From positions 118,756 to 182,755 of the forward strand of contig NZ_JADYUI010000004.1 in NCBI RefSeq assembly GCF_021531695.1: a DNA stretch of 64,000 nucleotides, read 5' to 3'. How positions within the stretch are numbered: the stretch's first letter is position 1; each line of letters opens with the position of its first letter. A program made the position numbers and the translations under genes. Below the pieces are notes generated by a model. It saw only the letters and a program-made list of their open reading frames with translations, did no database searches and was not told the origin of the DNA. The stretch comes from Roseburia hominis. GTDB taxonomy: Bacteria > Bacillota > Clostridia > Lachnospirales > Lachnospiraceae. Positions 1 to 9,128 of the stretch are shown here, piece after piece.

Positions 1-578
1 TCGCCTTTTAGGTGTGCAGCATAACTTTTAATATTTTTCTTCTTCATATCGATCAACATTTGCGCCAAATTCTCTGTAATCAAAAACGGAACCCGATAAA
101 TGCTTCCCATGGTAGAACGAATTGTTTTCGGATTAAACACATCCACGGTTTCTTTATTCATGATAATTCCGGAAATACCGGCACCTTCCGCTGTTCGAAA
201 CATCGTACCAAGATTTCCGGGGTCCTGTATACTTTCAAGCACAAGATACATTCCATTCTCTTTGGAAAAGAACTGCTCTTTTTCATAATGTGGCATTTCT
301 ATGACACTTAAAATGCCCTGCGGTGTAACCGTATCGCTCACTGAAGAAAATACATGATCCGCAAGTACTTCATAATCAGAAGCATCAACCAGCTTTTGAT
401 TCTCCGGCTCTGTTAAAAAGCTCTCGGAAACATAAACCTCTCTTACCCGGTCTTTTGGCGCTTCATCATACATTTTCTTTCCCTCTACCACAAACACGCC
501 CTGATTCCGTCTTTCTTTCGCTTTCTTTACTAACTGGGCTAATTCTTTTACCCGTTTATTTCCTGTACTTGTTATCAT
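1..578 (-). CDS. TrmH/SpoU-family RNA 2'-O-methyltransferase, partial (3' end outside window)
   Basis: The reverse strand reads open from an ATG at 578 to the window edge, giving the first 192 residues. The N-terminal part (about residues 1-95) has the KEEF-like substrate-binding look of the family (GNKRVKELAQLVKKAKERR, then VEGKKMYDEAP). From about residue 105 the SpoU methyltransferase fold starts, with LVLESIQDPGNLGTMFRTAE, the usual motif 1 with its conserved Asn and Arg, followed by GAGISGIIM. Family members methylate ribose 2'-OH groups in 23S rRNA or tRNA using AdoMet. The start is supported by an aggaaaagg stretch upstream. The catalytic C-terminal knot is not in the window, so the precise target cannot be named. 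Confidence 0.85.
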   Translation of the reverse strand, partial: MITSTGNKRVKELAQLVKKAKERRNQGVFVVEGKKMYDEAPKDRVREVYVSESFLTEPENQKLVDASDYEVLADHVFSSVSDTVTPQGILSVIEMPHYEKEQFFSKENGMYLVLESIQDPGNLGTMFRTAEGAGISGIIMNKETVDVFNPKTIRSTMGSIYRVPFLITENLAQMLIDMKKKNIKSYAAHLKG

Positions 579-665
579 TTCTCTGTGTCCTTTTCCTGCA
601 TTTATTAACCAAAAACCAGTAAAACGGACATTCGCAATCCGCTTTGCTGCTTGCTCATGTACCGT

Positions 666-1640
666 TTAAATGGCAAGATTCTTACTGATTTCATACTGAT
701 ATTCTGAAATCTCTTTCTGCATTGCAAGTGCCTCGTCAATATCGTAATCTACATATTCACCATGACGATATGCCACTACACGATTGGATTTTCCCTGACA
801 TAACAAATCTACCGCATAGCATCCCATGGTAGATGCATAAACCCTGTCCTTACAGGTTGGATTTCCGCCTCTCTGCAAATATCCTAAAATCGTTGCTCTT
901 GTTTCCACTCCGGTCGCAGCTTCTATCCGTTTTGCCATGTTGATAGAATCTCCGATTCCTTCCGCATTTATAATAATATGATGCTGTTTTCCTCTTTTTC
1001 TGCATTCAATAATATTATCAATCAGTTTTTGTTCATCATGGTCATATTTTTCCGGCAAAAGAATATTTTCCGCTCCATTTGCAATTCCACACCATAATGC
1101 AATATAACCGGCGCCTCTTCCCATGACCTCAACAATAGAACAGCGCTCATGGGAAGTAGAGGTATCGCGTATTTTATCTATGGCTTCCATTGCCGTATTA
1201 ACTGCCGTGTCAAATCCAATCGTATAATCTGTACATGCGATATCTAAATCGATGGTTCCCGGAACTCCAATTGTATTGATTCCGAGTGCCGCTAATTTCT
1301 GTGCACCCTGAAAAGAACCGTCACCACCAATTACAATAATTCCGTCAATACCATGTTTTTCGCAGATTTGTGCGCCCTTTTTTTGTCCTTCGGATGTCAT
1401 AAACTCCCTGCAGCGTGCAGTTTGCAAAATCGTACCGCCACGCTGAATAATATCAGAGACACTTCTGACACTCATATCTTCTATTTCTTCCGCAAGCAGA
1501 CCGGCATACCCTCTTTTTATTCCTTTTACCTTAAGTCCTTTTGCAATACCCTCACGTACAACCGCACGGATTGCTGCATTCATTCCCGGTGCATCTCCGC
1601 CGCTTGTCAAGACTCCGATTGTCTTTATTTCCTTTGCCAT
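666..1640 (-). CDS. pfkA: ATP-dependent 6-phosphofructokinase
   Basis: 324 residues, normal length for bacterial PfkA. It phosphorylates fructose 6-phosphate to fructose 1,6-bisphosphate in cytosolic glycolysis. Visible motifs are GVLTSGGDAPGMNAAIRA at the N terminus (nucleotide binding), IGGDGSFQGA near residue 100 where Gly after GGD points to ATP rather than PPi as donor, the catalytic TIDLDIACTDYTIGFDTA, and the MGRGAG and GYLQRGG segments of substrate and effector binding. In this family the motif is usually TIDNDIAGTD; here it is TIDLDIACTD, a mild departure. An aggagg lies 7 bases before the ATG. It follows dnaE on the same strand with a 65-base gap, a common clostridial pairing. Confidence 0.96.
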   Translation of the reverse strand: MAKEIKTIGVLTSGGDAPGMNAAIRAVVREGIAKGLKVKGIKRGYAGLLAEEIEDMSVRSVSDIIQRGGTILQTARCREFMTSEGQKKGAQICEKHGIDGIIVIGGDGSFQGAQKLAALGINTIGVPGTIDLDIACTDYTIGFDTAVNTAMEAIDKIRDTSTSHERCSIVEVMGRGAGYIALWCGIANGAENILLPEKYDHDEQKLIDNIIECRKRGKQHHIIINAEGIGDSINMAKRIEAATGVETRATILGYLQRGGNPTCKDRVYASTMGCYAVDLLCQGKSNRVVAYRHGEYVDYDIDEALAMQKEISEYQYEISKNLAI

Positions 1641-1705
1641 GTAAAAACCTCCTACTTTTGTATCTTTGCTTTTATCCCCTTGTTACTCTTATTTTAGATG
1701 TTTTT

Positions 1706-4700
1706 CTACGGGTTTTCAACATTCTTTTCAACGACCTTTACATTGCCCTCTCCTAAAAAGTTTGTTAAAACATTCACAAGTCTGCTGTCTGCCTTTACGC
1801 TATGGCTTCTTGCAAGTCGTTTCATTCTTTTTTCCTGCGCGATATAAATGATTACCTCATCATTTCCGTCTGAATCATCGAGCAGTGGGAACAGTTCTTT
1901 TTCCTTTTCCTCGTATTCCTTTAAGTTCGCAAACTGAAGCCAGAGTTCCTTTTTGGAATCGTCAAAACCATAGATTTTTTCACAGATAAGTTTTCCGTTT
2001 TTTTCTTCTTCCACATTGGCATGGCCGCGTACAAAAATTTTGGCATCTTCCGTAAGATATGCATGATATTTTTCATAATCCCTTGGAAATACAACGATTT
2101 CCACCGTTCCGACAAGATCCTCAAGCGTAATGAACGCCATGACCTGATTGGTTTTTGTATATTTTATGGTTTTTCCGGTCAGCATCCCACCAACCACTAC
2201 TTTTTGCATATCCTTTACTTTTGTCACTCCTGTTTCTTCATCCAACAGAAAATCCGTTGTAACTGCAGATATGTTTTTACGCCATTTTTCCTCGTATGCT
2301 TCCAGTGGATGTCCGCTGATATAAACACCGAGTACCTCTTTTTCAAATGCCAGAAGCTGTTCTTTTTCAAATTCGCCTACATCCGGAAGCTTTAGTTCAA
2401 AATCAGACTTATCTTCTTCCGGCGCCAGATCAAACAATGTCATCTGTCCTGCCATGGAATTTTTCTTTTCCTGATTGATTGCCTCCAATACCGAAGAATA
2501 AATCATAAGAAGCTGCTTTCTGGTGCCGCATAAACAGTCAAGTGCCCCTGCTTTAATAAAGTTTTCAATGGTTCTCTTATTTACTTCTTTTCCTGATAAA
2601 CGGGTAATAAAATCGTTTAACGTTGTAAATTTCCCTCTGATTTTGCGTTCTTCAATGATTGCTTCAATGACCGGACGCCCAATACTTTTAATGGCGGAAA
2701 GTCCATAACGGATGGCATTCCCGGACACCGAAAATCCGCTCTCCCCTTCGTTAATATCCGGTGGCAATATTTTAATTCCCATTCTCCTGCAGGTTAAAAT
2801 GTATTCTGACACTTTGCTGGTATTATCCTGCACGGAAGTCATAAGTGCAGCCATAAATTCAACCGGATAATAATATTTTAAATATGCCGTCTGATAGGAA
2901 ACAACCGCATAAGCTGCCGCATGGGATTTATTAAATGCATATTTTGCAAAATCAATCATTTCATCGTAAATTTTATTGGCTACTTTTTCGTCAATCCCAT
3001 TTGCCACGCAGCCCGGAACACCCTCTTCTTTATTTCCGTAAACAAAGTTTTGCCGTTCCTCTTCCATGACCTTTGTCTTTTTCTTTGACATGGCACGACG
3101 CACCAGATCACTTCGTCCCCAGGTATAGCCGGCCAGATCCCTTACAATCTGCATCACCTGCTCCTGGTAAACAATGCATCCGTAAGTAGGCGCTAAAATC
3201 GGTTCCAGCTGCGGACACTCATATGTGATAGAGTCTGCATTATTCTTTCCCTTAATGTATGCCGGAATAAAATCCATAGGGCCCGGGCGGTACAAAGAAA
3301 TCCCGGCAATCACATCCTCTAAACTTTCCGGCTTTAACTCCTTCATGAAGTTCTTCATTCCCGCACTTTCCAACTGGAAGATCCCTTCGGTCTTTCCGGT
3401 ACCAAGCGAAGCCAGCACTGCCTTATCGTCATAATCAATGTGGTCGATATCGATCGAAATTCCTTTTCCCTTTTTTATCATTTTTACCGCATCATCAATG
3501 ACGGTTAAGGTACGAAGTCCAAGGAAATCCATCTTTAAAAGTCCAAGCTCTTCAATCGTCGTCATGGTAAACTGTGTCGTGATAACACCCTCCGAACCTC
3601 TTGACAATGGCACATATTCTTCCATCGGTTTTTCACTGATCACCACACCTGCAGCATGTACGGAAGTATGACGCGGCAGTCCTTCCAGGCGTTTTGACAT
3701 ATCAATTAACTTTTTCACCTGCTCGTCCGTTTCATACATGGTGCGAAGTTCCGGATTCATTTTTAATGCCTTTTCAATCGTGATTCCATTCTCCATCGGA
3801 ATGTTTTTTGCGATTGTATCCACATAGGCATAAGGCAGGTCCATGACACGTCCCACATCCCTAATGACACCGCGTGCCGCTAAAGTACCAAAGGTTACAA
3901 TCTGTGTCACACAGTCTTTTCCGTATTTTTTAATGACATAATCAATCACTTCCTGTCTTCTGTTGTAACAGAAGTCCACGTCAATATCCGGCATGGATAC
4001 ACGTTCCGGATTTAAGAAACGCTCAAAAATCAGTCCATACCGGATCGGGTCAATATTGGTGATTCCTGTCGTATAGGAAACCAGACTTCCCGCTGCACTG
4101 CCTCGTCCAGGTCCTACCGGGATTCCATGTGTTCTGGCATAATTGATATAATCCCATACAATCAGAAAATACTCGACATACCCCATTTCTTTAATAACCG
4201 AAAGTTCATACTCCAGTCGCGGACGGAGCTCACTCGCCTGTTCTTTGTCATATTTTTGCGCTAAGCCATCATAACAGAGCTTATTCAGATAGGTCCATGT
4301 GGTATACCCCTCCGGCACGTCAAAGTGCGGAAGCTTTGTATTTCCAAATTCAATTTCCACATGACAGCGGTCCGCAATCTTCTGTGTATTGGAAAGTGCC
4401 TCTAATGCATACGGAAACAGTTCCTTCATCTCATCTTCGGATTTTACATAGTACTGCCCGCCTTCGTAACGCATCCGGTCTTCATCTGCCAGTTTTTTTC
4501 CTGTCTGGATGCACAGCAAAATGTCATGTGCCTCTGCATCCTCTGCATAAGTATAATGCACATCGTTTGTTGCAACTAACTCAATTCCGGTTTCTTTACT
4601 CAGTCGGAGCAGTTCCTGATTTACCATTTTCTGTTCCGGAATTCCATGATCCTGAAGCTCTAAGAAGAAGTTTCCTTTGCCAAAACAATCCTGATACTTA

Positions 4701-5179
4701 AATGCTGTTTCTTTTGCCTTTTCATACATTCCCCTCGCAAGATAACGCTGCACTTCTCCCGCAAGACAGGCACTTAACGCAATTACACCCTCGTGATAGG
4801 TATTTAGTACCTCCATATCCACACGCGGCTTATAATAATATCCATCCACAAATCCTTTGGATACAATTTTCACAAGATTACTGTATCCGGTATTATTTTC
4901 CGCCAAAAGCACCAGATGATAATACCGGTCTTCACCGCTTACATTTTCCCTGTCAAATCTCGAATTTGGAGCAACATAAACTTCGCAGCCTAATATCGGA
5001 TGAATCCCTGCCGCATTTGCAGCTTTATAAAAATCAATCACACCGTACATTACGCCGTGATCCGTAATTGCCGCCGCTGTCATTCCAAGTTCTTTTACCC
5101 TTGCGACATATTCTTTTATTTTATTTGAACCGTCCAAAAGACTGTATTCCGTATGGACGTGTAAATGTGCAAATGCCAT
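1706..5179 (-). CDS. dnaE: DNA polymerase III subunit alpha (DnaE type)
   Basis: 1157 residues, typical of DnaE. Domains in order: PHP domain at the N terminus (HLHVHTEYSLLDGSNKI), palm with GPGRGSAAGSLVSY and the catalytic aspartates of PDIDVDFC, fingers and beta-binding region (YQEQVMQIVRDLAGY), tandem HhH, and a C-terminal OB domain (VVVGGMLTGKTIKYTKTNQ). It polymerises DNA at the fork; in Firmicutes that also have PolC, DnaE extends primers on the lagging strand. PolC is not in this window. The start has ggga(g) 8 bases upstream. It is transcribed away from the CPBP protease gene and probably together with pfkA. Confidence 0.97.
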   Translation of the reverse strand: MAFAHLHVHTEYSLLDGSNKIKEYVARVKELGMTAAAITDHGVMYGVIDFYKAANAAGIHPILGCEVYVAPNSRFDRENVSGEDRYYHLVLLAENNTGYSNLVKIVSKGFVDGYYYKPRVDMEVLNTYHEGVIALSACLAGEVQRYLARGMYEKAKETAFKYQDCFGKGNFFLELQDHGIPEQKMVNQELLRLSKETGIELVATNDVHYTYAEDAEAHDILLCIQTGKKLADEDRMRYEGGQYYVKSEDEMKELFPYALEALSNTQKIADRCHVEIEFGNTKLPHFDVPEGYTTWTYLNKLCYDGLAQKYDKEQASELRPRLEYELSVIKEMGYVEYFLIVWDYINYARTHGIPVGPGRGSAAGSLVSYTTGITNIDPIRYGLIFERFLNPERVSMPDIDVDFCYNRRQEVIDYVIKKYGKDCVTQIVTFGTLAARGVIRDVGRVMDLPYAYVDTIAKNIPMENGITIEKALKMNPELRTMYETDEQVKKLIDMSKRLEGLPRHTSVHAAGVVISEKPMEEYVPLSRGSEGVITTQFTMTTIEELGLLKMDFLGLRTLTVIDDAVKMIKKGKGISIDIDHIDYDDKAVLASLGTGKTEGIFQLESAGMKNFMKELKPESLEDVIAGISLYRPGPMDFIPAYIKGKNNADSITYECPQLEPILAPTYGCIVYQEQVMQIVRDLAGYTWGRSDLVRRAMSKKKTKVMEEERQNFVYGNKEEGVPGCVANGIDEKVANKIYDEMIDFAKYAFNKSHAAAYAVVSYQTAYLKYYYPVEFMAALMTSVQDNTSKVSEYILTCRRMGIKILPPDINEGESGFSVSGNAIRYGLSAIKSIGRPVIEAIIEERKIRGKFTTLNDFITRLSGKEVNKRTIENFIKAGALDCLCGTRKQLLMIYSSVLEAINQEKKNSMAGQMTLFDLAPEEDKSDFELKLPDVGEFEKEQLLAFEKEVLGVYISGHPLEAYEEKWRKNISAVTTDFLLDEETGVTKVKDMQKVVVGGMLTGKTIKYTKTNQVMAFITLEDLVGTVEIVVFPRDYEKYHAYLTEDAKIFVRGHANVEEEKNGKLICEKIYGFDDSKKELWLQFANLKEYEEKEKELFPLLDDSDGNDEVIIYIAQEKRMKRLARSHSVKADSRLVNVLTNFLGEGNVKVVEKNVENP

Positions 5180-5275
5180 GTTCTGCTCCCTTCTGCCTCA
5201 TCAAATCTCATGAATTTTATTATAACAAGACGGGAAAAAAGCGTCAATGTCGGAAGCTGAACTGTCACGATTTAC

Positions 5276-5304
5276 TTGCATGCCAAAACAAAGATTGTTA
5301 TAGT
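5276..5304 (+). promoter_or_regulatory. Sigma-A type promoter of the CPBP protease gene
   Basis: TTGCAT at 5276-5281 and TATAGT at 5299-5304 with a 17-base spacer, 29 bases before the ATG at 5334, which itself has a cggagg ribosome site. Seen by eye only. Confidence 0.6.
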
Positions 5305-5333
5305 AATAGTATGAATTTTTTCGGAGGTTTTTT

Positions 5334-6191
5334 ATGAGTTTTGGAAAAAAATTAGGACATACCCTGCTTGGGCTTGCCCCTTTACCACTTTCAATTCTAA
5401 TACAGTTTCTTCTTATGATTCCGGTTTGCGGAATCTTATTTGCATATTGTTTTATGTTTCATCCGAATTTGTACGGCACCGAACTATACGATATGCTTTA
5501 TGAACTTTTTGAATCTACAGCCTTTAATACCGCTTTTCTAAGTATCTGTGCCGCATTTATCATTCTCTATTTCGGTTGCTGGTATTTCAATGCATTTGAA
5601 GGATTCTCGTTAAAACCGGTACGATTAAAAAAGATATTTTCTCCACTGATGATTCTGGGCATCTTTGTGCTCGCACTTGGGTTACAATACACTGTTTCCT
5701 ATATCGTTTCTTTTACTGCTGCAATTAACCCGGACTGGCTTATCGCATTTGAAGAGCTTGAAGATTCTGCCGGCATCAATGATATGACACCTTTGCTTGT
5801 CCTTTACTCTGTCATTTTAGGCCCAATCAACGAAGAACTTCTTTTTCGCGGTGTATCACTCTCATACCTTCACAAAGCAATGCCTTTTTGGCTTGCCAAC
5901 ATAATTCAGGCTGCTTTATTTGGTATCTTTCACATGAATATGCTTCAGGGCATTTATGCCTTTGTGCTTGGACTGTTTTTGGGTTACCTTTGCAAAATCA
6001 GTAACAGCATTTTTCCATCTATGCTGTTGCACATTATTTACAACTTCCTGGCCTGCTTTTCTACTGATATTTTATTCTATGGTGACAACATTATTCTTGT
6101 CTGCTTTCGATTGATTCTTGCTGTTCTTCTTCCAATCGCAGGCATTTATCTCTGCCTGTCTGGTGAAAAAAAAGACCTATCAGCAGCATAA
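5334..6191 (+). CDS. CPBP-family intramembrane metalloprotease
   Basis: 285 residues, mostly hydrophobic, with about eight membrane segments. The CPBP (Abi, CAAX-like) signature is complete: EELLFRG near residue 166, the histidine of FHMN near residue 200, and a third motif with HIIYN near residue 235. These supply the glutamates and histidines that bind the metal. Members cleave substrates within the membrane; in Gram-positive bacteria some protect against self-made bacteriocins or process peptides, but no bacteriocin gene is next to it. It stands alone between convergent mrp and divergent dnaE. Confidence 0.85.
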   Translation: MSFGKKLGHTLLGLAPLPLSILIQFLLMIPVCGILFAYCFMFHPNLYGTELYDMLYELFESTAFNTAFLSICAAFIILYFGCWYFNAFEGFSLKPVRLKKIFSPLMILGIFVLALGLQYTVSYIVSFTAAINPDWLIAFEELEDSAGINDMTPLLVLYSVILGPINEELLFRGVSLSYLHKAMPFWLANIIQAALFGIFHMNMLQGIYAFVLGLFLGYLCKISNSIFPSMLLHIIYNFLACFSTDILFYGDNIILVCFRLILAVLLPIAGIYLCLSGEKKDLSAA

Positions 6192-6210
6192 CTACTTTAT
6201 AGGTCTTTTT
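6169..6210. terminator. Bidirectional Rho-independent terminator between CPBP gene and mrp
   Basis: A perfect 12-bp stem, aaaaagacctat (6169-6180) and ataggtcttttt (6199-6210), with an 18-base loop. It carries A and T tracts on both sides, so it can stop both converging genes. The last CPBP codons lie within its left arm. Confidence 0.85.
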
Positions 6211-6215
6211 CACTA

Positions 6216-7040
6216 TTATATATTTTTTAATACGGTAACAGCTGCATCAAATTCACTGGTATCTGCTTTGTAAAATTCACCGGCATCTGCCGCTTTTGCT
6301 TTTTCCGGTTCAATCGGAAGTTTCGCAAGCACCGGAATTGCAAGTTCTTTTGCCACTTCATCCACATGGCTCTCTCCAAAAACAGAAATTTTTTTCCCAC
6401 AATCCGGACAAACAAGATAGCTGAAGTTTTCAACCACACCAAGTACCGGAATGTGCATCATGCCTGCCATATTGAATGCTTTTTTCACAATAAGCTGTAC
6501 TAATTCCTGTGGAGATGTCACTACAACAATTCCATCTACCGGAAGTGACTGGAACACCGTAAGCGGAACATCACCGGTTCCCGGCGGCATATCTACAAAT
6601 AAATAATCAAGATCACCCCAGATAACATCTGTCCAGAACTGTTTTACCGTTCCTGCAATAACCGGTCCTCTCCAGACGACCGGAGCTTCCTCATCATCCA
6701 TCAAAAGATTAATGGACATGATTTTTATTCCATTCTCTGCTTCAATCGGATTTACTCCACGCTCTGTTCCCATAGCAGGACCATGTACGCCAAACATCTT
6801 AGGAATAGACGGGCCTGTAATATCCGCATCTAAAATTCCAACTTTATATCCTGCCTTTGCCATTGCACTTGCTAAGGATGCCGTCACAAAAGATTTTCCA
6901 ACGCCTCCCTTACCACTTACAATTCCAATTACCTTTTTAATTGAAGAATCCTTATTCATTTCTTCTAAAAAACTTGTTTTTTTTGAAGAGCAGGATGCAC
7001 AATCCTCTTTACTACAAGTTTCGCAACTATTTTCTGCCAT
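6216..7040 (-). CDS. Mrp/NBP35-family iron-sulfur cluster carrier ATPase
   Basis: 274 residues from the ATG at 7040, chosen because ggagg lies 7 bases upstream; a longer reading up to 7073 has no such site. The N terminus is cysteine-rich (CETCSKEDCASC), as in clostridial Mrp proteins. The deviant Walker A GKGGVGKS follows near residue 42, then DADITGPSIP and the DMPPGTGD Walker B region, and a CPDCGK pair near residue 210 that bridges an Fe-S cluster in the dimer. The family assembles and delivers [4Fe-4S] clusters in the cytosol. No other Fe-S assembly gene is nearby. Confidence 0.92.
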   Translation of the reverse strand: MAENSCETCSKEDCASCSSKKTSFLEEMNKDSSIKKVIGIVSGKGGVGKSFVTASLASAMAKAGYKVGILDADITGPSIPKMFGVHGPAMGTERGVNPIEAENGIKIMSINLLMDDEEAPVVWRGPVIAGTVKQFWTDVIWGDLDYLFVDMPPGTGDVPLTVFQSLPVDGIVVVTSPQELVQLIVKKAFNMAGMMHIPVLGVVENFSYLVCPDCGKKISVFGESHVDEVAKELAIPVLAKLPIEPEKAKAADAGEFYKADTSEFDAAVTVLKNI

Positions 7041-7179
7041 TTTTTGACCTCCATTCATTCTGCTTTTCTGCAAACGTTTTCACATCTATATTCAATAAAA
7101 AAACAACTTCCGGCAAGAAGTATAACAAACTCATCTTGCTTTGTAAAGCAAAGCTGCCTTTGCACCTGAAACAGTACAT

Positions 7180-9081
7180 CTAAGTGTTCTGCGCCTTTAT
7201 TTTTGCTGCAAGTTCCTCTAAATACTCCCAACGTTCCATTTTTTCCAAAAGAGCCGTATCTACTTCCTCTTTTTCTTTGGTCAACTCATTTAAGCGCACA
7301 AAATCCGTAGCACATTTTACAATCTCCTGCTCCAGCTCATCCGCCTTTTCCTCCAGTGCTGCAATATCATCTTCTATTGTTTCATATTCACGCTCTTCTT
7401 TATAAGAGAATTTCAGTTTAGGAGCCGAGTTTCTTGGTTTCCCTTTCTTTTGATTTTCTTCCTTTTTGGAATTTTGCATATTTTTTGTTTCAACTGTTTC
7501 ATTCTCTTCCTTGGATTCTTCCTCTTTTTTTCGGTTTACATAATCTGTATATCCACCTTCATACTGGCGAATCACACCATCACCTTCAAAAGCAAAAATA
7601 CGTTTCACAATCCGATCAAGAAAATATCTGTCATGGGAAACCGTAATCACAATTCCATCATAAGCGTCCAGATAGTCCTCTAAAATAGACAGCGTTACAA
7701 TATCAAGGTCATTGGTAGGCTCATCCAATATCAGAACATTTGGTGCCTCCATCAGCACGCGGAGCAGATTCAGGCGACGCTTTTCTCCTCCGGAAAGCTT
7801 CCCAATCAGTCCATATTGTTCTTCCGGCGGAAATAGGAAACGCTCTAACATTGCGGAAGCAGAAACCAATCCCTCATTGGTGCGCACATATTCTGCCGTG
7901 TTTTTAATATAATCTATCACACGCATGGATGGATCCATATACGCAATACCGGCATTTTCTTCTTCCTCTATTTCCTGTGAATAATATCCAATTTTTATGG
8001 TTTGGCCAACTATGACTTCCCCGGAATCCGGTTTTAACCGCCCCTCTATAATTTTCATCAGTGTTGTTTTTCCGGAACCATTCTTTCCGATAAAACCAAT
8101 CCGATCCTGTTTTAAGAAAATATAAGAAAAATCTTTCACCAGAACCCGATTCCCATATGCTTTGCTTACATGGTCAAGCTCCACCGTTGTCCGCCCCATC
8201 CGGGTAGAAATCGAGCTAAGCTCCAGCTTCTTATCCTCTGTCGGTGTCTCCCTGTCACGAAGCGTCTCAAAACGTTCGATTCGCGCTTTCTGCTTGGTAG
8301 AACGCGCTCTCGCGCCACGTTTGATCCATTCCATTTCTTTACGAAGAATGGATTGGCGTTTTCTCTCTCCCGCCAGTCCATTTTCCTCTCGCAACGTTTT
8401 TCGTTCCAAAAATCCCGAATAATTCGTATCATAACTGTAAATATGACCTTTATCGATTTCTACAATCCGGTTAGAAACACTGTCCAGAAAATAACGGTCA
8501 TGCGTCACCATGACGAGCGAACCTTTCCATTTTTTCAAATAATTCTCAAGCCAGTCTGCCATCTCATGATCAATATGGTTTGTGGGCTCATCTAATAACA
8601 AAATATCACAGGGTACCAGTAAAATTGCTGCAAGTGCCAGACGTTTTCTCTGTCCACCGGATAATTCCCCTGTTTTTTGCTCAAAATCTGTAATTCCAAG
8701 CTCCAGCAGTAAAGATTTTGCCTTACTCTCCATACTCCAGATTTTCTCATTCACCGCATGGCTATCCTGACTTTTTTCACCCGCAATAATGGTATCCTGC
8801 TTCCCGGCTGCTGCTTCTAAAACACTCTGCAATACGGAAACTTCCGGCTGAAATACCGGACTTTGTGGCAAATAACGCATGACAACATGATTTGCTGTAA
8901 TCACCTCTCCGAAATCCGGCTCCACCAATCCCGCCATGATTTTTAAAAGCGTAGACTTCCCTGTGCCGTTAATTCCTATAATTCCTACTTTTTCGCCTTC
9001 TTGCAAATAGAAGGAGGCTTCATCTAAAAGCCTCCGTCCCGTAAATGCTTTTGATATGTTATCCGCAGTCAGTAAATTCAC
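7180..9081 (-). CDS. ABC-F family ATP-binding protein (Uup/EttA-like)
   Basis: 633 residues with two ABC cassettes and no membrane segments. Walker A sites are GINGTGKST (about residue 38) and GKNGSGKTT (about 340); signatures are LSGGQRKRLALA and LSGGEKRRL; both Walker B sites read LLDEPTN or ILDEPTN. A charged linker lies between the cassettes. The C terminus (from about 550) is a predicted coiled coil, as in Uup. ABC-F proteins act on the ribosome E site or, for Uup, on DNA or ribosome maturation. The start is a GTG at 9081 with gggag 8 bases before it. Nothing specific marks it as an antibiotic-resistance member. Confidence 0.9.
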   Translation of the reverse strand: MNLLTADNISKAFTGRRLLDEASFYLQEGEKVGIIGINGTGKSTLLKIMAGLVEPDFGEVITANHVVMRYLPQSPVFQPEVSVLQSVLEAAAGKQDTIIAGEKSQDSHAVNEKIWSMESKAKSLLLELGITDFEQKTGELSGGQRKRLALAAILLVPCDILLLDEPTNHIDHEMADWLENYLKKWKGSLVMVTHDRYFLDSVSNRIVEIDKGHIYSYDTNYSGFLERKTLREENGLAGERKRQSILRKEMEWIKRGARARSTKQKARIERFETLRDRETPTEDKKLELSSISTRMGRTTVELDHVSKAYGNRVLVKDFSYIFLKQDRIGFIGKNGSGKTTLMKIIEGRLKPDSGEVIVGQTIKIGYYSQEIEEEENAGIAYMDPSMRVIDYIKNTAEYVRTNEGLVSASAMLERFLFPPEEQYGLIGKLSGGEKRRLNLLRVLMEAPNVLILDEPTNDLDIVTLSILEDYLDAYDGIVITVSHDRYFLDRIVKRIFAFEGDGVIRQYEGGYTDYVNRKKEEESKEENETVETKNMQNSKKEENQKKGKPRNSAPKLKFSYKEEREYETIEDDIAALEEKADELEQEIVKCATDFVRLNELTKEKEEVDTALLEKMERWEYLEELAAKIKAQNT

Positions 9082-9128
9082 TTCTCTGCTCCCTTCTTAC
9101 ATTCTTAAACAATGATACTTTTATCCGT